In this document: positions 60,189 through 64,000 of the stretch, piece after piece | Layout of the letters: the number at the start of each line of letters is the position of its first letter | How positions within the stretch are numbered: position 1 is the first letter of the stretch | Assembly: GCF_021155765.1 (NCBI RefSeq) | Contig: NC_060107.1 | Coordinates: 3,669,501-3,733,500, forward strand | Direction: 5' to 3' | DNA from: Diprion similis | Taxonomy: Eukaryota; Arthropoda; Insecta; Hymenoptera; Diprionidae | DNA length: 64,000 nt | Position numbers and translations under genes: made by a program | Notes under the pieces: generated by a model | Seen by the model: the letters and a program-made list of their open reading frames with translations, nothing else | The model's database searches: none | What the model was told of the DNA's origin: nothing

Positions 60189-62742
60189 ATGTCGAGTAAC
60201 GCCGAAAACGAAGCCAGTCAAGTTTTAACCTCAAAACCGTTTAAAACTCTGGAGGAGCTTTATGCCGGCTTGAGTAATTTAACGCTCTGGCCTGAGATCC
60301 GAGATTTGCGAAAATCGGCGGAATATGTTTACTCGGGAATAGATATCAACGATGTGACGAAACCGTTGACCAAATGTAACCGAAACGAGAAACCGAAGAC
60401 CCTTGTGTGTCATGATATGAAAGGCGGCTATCTCGATGACAGGTATTGACTTTGATCGTTCAGAATAAAGCGCTATAACGCCTGCTGTATGATAACTCGA
60501 TTTGACTGGTTCCAGGTTCATCTTTGGATCGGACGCCCATGATTCGTACGTTTTTTACCACTGGAGCGGAGTGGACAGCTTCATCTATTTCAGCCACCAC
60601 TTAGTGACCATACCACCTTACGGTTGGATCAACGCAGCACATACTCACGGTGTCAAAGTTCTTGGAACGGTTATAACGGAGTGGAAAGATGGTGAGAGAA
60701 TATGGAAAGAAATATTCAGTTCCGAAGCAGAAATAAAGAGATTTGCCGACGCTCTGGTATCTCTTGCCACATTTTACAAATTCGATGGGTGGCTAGTTAA
60801 CGTGGAAAATAAGATCGACGAAGATGATGTGGACAAATTAATATTCTTTGTCAAATACCTTACTGACAATATCCACGCTGCAATTGAAGGTTCGGAAGTT
60901 ATTTGGTATGATAGCGTTACTATGAAAGGGGAACTCAAGTGGCAGAATGAGCTGAACGATTTAAACAAGTAGGAATCGAGCGTACATTCCACTCCAATTG
61001 CTTCCATGCATTAGCTATTTTTTTTTTTTTTTTGTTTTTTTTTTTTCTTTCTTTGTCTATAATTATTTTACTCGTAATTTCAGATGCTTTTTTGAGGTGT
61101 GTGACGGCATATTCTTAAACTACAATTGGACTGATTCAGGCCTAGCCAGTAGCCACAATAACGCAGTTGCGGGAAATCGTGTTAGAGACATTTATGTAGG
61201 ACTGGATGTCTGGGGGCGAGGCTGTCCTGGCGGAGGTGGATTCCAGTCTGAATATGTAAATGAAATATAGCGATCCATGGAATGAATGTCACTTTTCAAA
61301 TTACCGCTGACCGACGAAAGCTGATCTTTTCTCATTATCTTAAAATTTTTCAAAGAAAATATCGCCTCATATAAATTGAATTTAAGATATTCGTCTAACA
61401 CAGGCTTTTATTCAATATAGGCATTGCGAAAGATAAGAGAACACGATCTGTCTGTGGCCATATTCGCACCTGGATGGACCCACGAATATTTTGGCCCAAC
61501 AATATTTGTAGATACCGAGAATTTGTTTTGGGCCCAACTTTTCTCCTATCTTTACATCCACGTACCTCTATACGATAACGAGACATTTAGAACATCATTT
61601 TGTCTGGGAGTTGGTTTAGCGAATTATCGTCCAGATCAGGTGTGTTGTTTGAGTAAAGTCGAAGCGTTAATAATCACAGTAGCTCTTGAATTAGCACCAA
61701 TAATATATTCAATTAACGTCTGGCATGTTTGGACACGTTGAACTTCTTCAAAATATTTCGTATTTGGAATATTAATTAAACTCAAAGTTTGTCCCTGATG
61801 ATGGAAATCAGGCAGGAAGGCAGCAGTTACCATGTGGGACTGATATATGAAACAACCATAGGAAATCATCGAATACGCAATTTTTTTCAGTCTGCAAATG
61901 ATTCTGAAGGTAAACCCTTCTTCAATTTGAGTGTCCAGTCTCCTCAAATATCAACGCCTTCGCCGCACCTTGAAATATTAAACCAACCAGAAATAACAGA
62001 GCCCAAGGTTGTGCCAGCGTCGAATATACTGAATAAAAATGAAACCGAGACTGCGGCAGGGCAGGCTGCAAGCACGGAATCAGATTTAAAAAAAAAAGTC
62101 GAGGACATCGTGTACGATACGAAGAAAAGCTTTGTAAAAGTACACGGCCATTCCATTGTTTTTACGGACAAAACTCTTGACTCTGAATTGAATTACTTCA
62201 AGTATTGCAGCAGTTATTCGTTCAATGGTGGAGGGTGTCTGGAAATAATCACAAGTAACCCTCGCTTGTTTCATAGGTAAGACCTTAGCGATTACCCGAA
62301 ATTAATTTTAGTTGTACACTACAAAGTAATACGATTTAACACTGATCAATTTACCTCATTTTTCCAGGCTATTTCTTATTCAAGTCACTTCTTCACACGG
62401 CATTCAAGTTAGCATCGTCTACCGTATGGAGACATGCGGACAAGATCAATGTGAGCTGCTGCTCGTTGTAAGCAATAATGGGAATTTAAAGCTGGTCAGT
62501 AAATATCAAACGGAGGAATTGAACTATGCTTGGAAAAAAAAGTGCGAAATACTTATTCATTTCTGTGTTTCTCTACATGTATAAAAAGCGATTGATAATG
62601 TATTTATACTGAAATGGCATGTTTAAATTTTTTTACAGCTTGTACATCACGAATTTTGATAGGATTACTGAGATTGGAGTAGCAGCATCGAAGAAAGGAC
62701 GAATAACACTGGGAGAAATTGTTGTCCAGGATAAACAAGCTG
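60189..62742 (+). CDS. ENGase: Cytosolic endo-beta-N-acetylglucosaminidase (ENGase, GH85), 3' end uncertain
   Basis: Exons: 60189-60442, 60516-60968, 61084-61255, 61421-61639, 61891-62276, 62368-62541, 62639-62742, about 587 codons with consistent phases. The start is the ATG at 60189; in-frame codons before it offer only GTG. ENGase cleaves the chitobiose core of free N-glycans released in the cytosol during ER-associated degradation. GH85 marks: FKTLEELYAGL near the start, WINAAHTHGVKVLGTVITEW (122-141), the catalytic pair Asn 180 and Glu 182 in DGWLVNVEN, then CDGIFLNYNWT, YVGLDVWGRG and SVAIFAPGWTHEYF. The part after exon 4 (NLSVQSPQ, ending in ITNFDRITEIGVAASKKGRI) is the C-terminal beta-rich region. 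At 62742 either a donor (CTG|GTGAGT) is used and a further exon exists, or translation stops at 62751-62753. No signal peptide is visible, as expected for a cytosolic enzyme. Confidence 0.93.
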
Positions 62743-62753
62743 GTGAGTTATAA

Positions 62754-64000
62754 AGTCTTATTTTTCCTCATTTTTACGGAATGACCGCCAACCTCAGGAT
62801 GATGTATTCTAATGTATTCGAGCTTGAGGACACGAAAAAAAGAGAAAAAACAAAACGAGATAAAACAAAAAAAAAACTTTCCGCATGCCTATGTAAACCA
62901 AGGCACACATAGCAGGTGTATTACATCATGCGATATTTCAGCTCTCGGTTCTCATTCAATTTTAAATATCGTAATAGATAGAACAAAAGTCAAATTTTGT
63001 AATAGTAGGCTTGAGAACCACTGCGGTGAAAGGAAGACCATACGCTTGTGTTTATGTGGAGTCAATGAACACGAGACACACAATACCTCATATCTTGTGG
63101 CCTTCTGACATTTAATTTATCGTAAAAAAGATGGAGTGAAAAACGAAAGAAAAGGAAGCGTTTATTGTCTCTTGCACTGTCATTCTCTGTTATTTATTTA
63201 TTTTTTTTTTTTTCTTACTACCCCTGAAATTAATACTTTCTAACATTAAACAGCTAGGAAATGTCCCCTTTTAATAACGTTGAGTAACAACACTTACATG
63301 CCATTTGTTACATCGATGTATTTAGTAAGAGGATGATACTTCAATGGCTTAAACATTTCTACCAGCGCAATCTTATTCATTCTAAAGAATTAACAATTTC
63401 GAGAACGTGTAGAAATGTACATAGGCAGAGCACTGTATATACATAAGTACTTACAGGTTGAAATTAGCTATTCCAATGCCATGTACTTAGCAAATTAGAT
63501 CAACCGGTTAGCTAACAGGAAATTTTTCATGTAGGAAGTGCAGAGAAACAATAGGTTCACGTGGTATTGCAGAGTTATTTGTGTTAAGCATATTAATGAC
63601 ATGCAACATTCAAGAATGCTGCTCCGCAGGAATTATCATAATCGAAGCTCGATGCATATCAAGAGCTAATTTCACTTTAGAAATTTCAATACCTGTTATT
63701 CATTGCACAATCAATCGATCGAACAATCAGCATGGGGTTCTTAGAATTTTTCTTCACAAATGAAACTCAGATATCAATTTTGATATTATTTCTCGAGCGT
63801 TTATACGTCCTTACAATTTGCCGGCACACTTAAACGTCTCCTTTGGCATGCATATTTTGCTGGGAAACAATCTCAAACTGACCCATATTACACTTAAGCA
63901 TAATATGCTGTGTTGTAATTCGAGAGTTCAATAGCTTATTGATATTCAAGTCTCACGGAGTGAAACAGGTCCGGCAATAGCTAACTTGGAGCACCTGCGT
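62754..64000. other. Non-coding tail, 3' part of the ENGase gene or beyond
   Basis: No exon continuing the ENGase frame could be fixed. The segment is AT-rich with short biased frames. It may be 3' UTR, a last intron or intergenic. Confidence 0.5.

Overview
The window is insect nuclear DNA. Genes have short consensus GT-AG introns, coding exons are relatively GC-rich against AT-rich and microsatellite-rich non-coding DNA, and the families present (double-domain haem peroxidase, STRAP, a tandem UGT array, GH85 ENGase) fit an insect. A hymenopteran, perhaps a sawfly, is my guess; no single sequence feature proves it.

Layout. 1-7286 is AT-rich non-coding DNA upstream of, or inside a 5' intron of, a large plus-strand haem peroxidase gene (7287-11665). 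That gene has a degenerate first peroxidase domain, a dibasic cleavage-like site, an intact second peroxidase domain and a Cys-rich tail completed by a separate last exon. A convergent minus-strand gene (14198-16963, five exons) encodes the WD40 protein STRAP/UNRIP. After an intergenic stretch, a signal-peptide exon at 20928-20991 opens a plus-strand gene whose other three exons lie at 49922-56236; it encodes a secreted protein with two VWC domains and has a first intron of about 29 kb. Three intact UDP-glycosyltransferase genes sit head-to-tail on the minus strand inside that intron (33985-41414), each with five exons at the same positions. At the right end a plus-strand GH85 endo-beta-N-acetylglucosaminidase gene (60189 to at least 62742) has seven recognised exons.

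How the genes relate. The UGTs form one functional unit: ER glucosyltransferases for small lipophilic compounds, kept alike in their sugar-nucleotide-binding half by sequence exchange and different in the acceptor-binding half. The peroxidase, STRAP, VWC and ENGase genes are ordinary unlinked neighbours. All gene models were joined by hand from reading frame, splice consensus and family similarity, and intron phases are consistent throughout.

The least explained structure is a family of foldback elements of about 120-140 bp (25.26, 45.40, 48.28 and 52.86 kb, plus a half copy at 50.97 kb). They share stem arms around GATAGGCAACC but have unrelated loops, and all lie in introns of the VWC gene. 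Other points of interest are a 368-bp near-identical conversion tract between UGT copies 1 and 3, a GC-AG intron in UGT copy 3, and loss of all three haem-site residues in the first peroxidase domain. I saw no rRNA, tRNA, CRISPR array or complete autonomous transposon.
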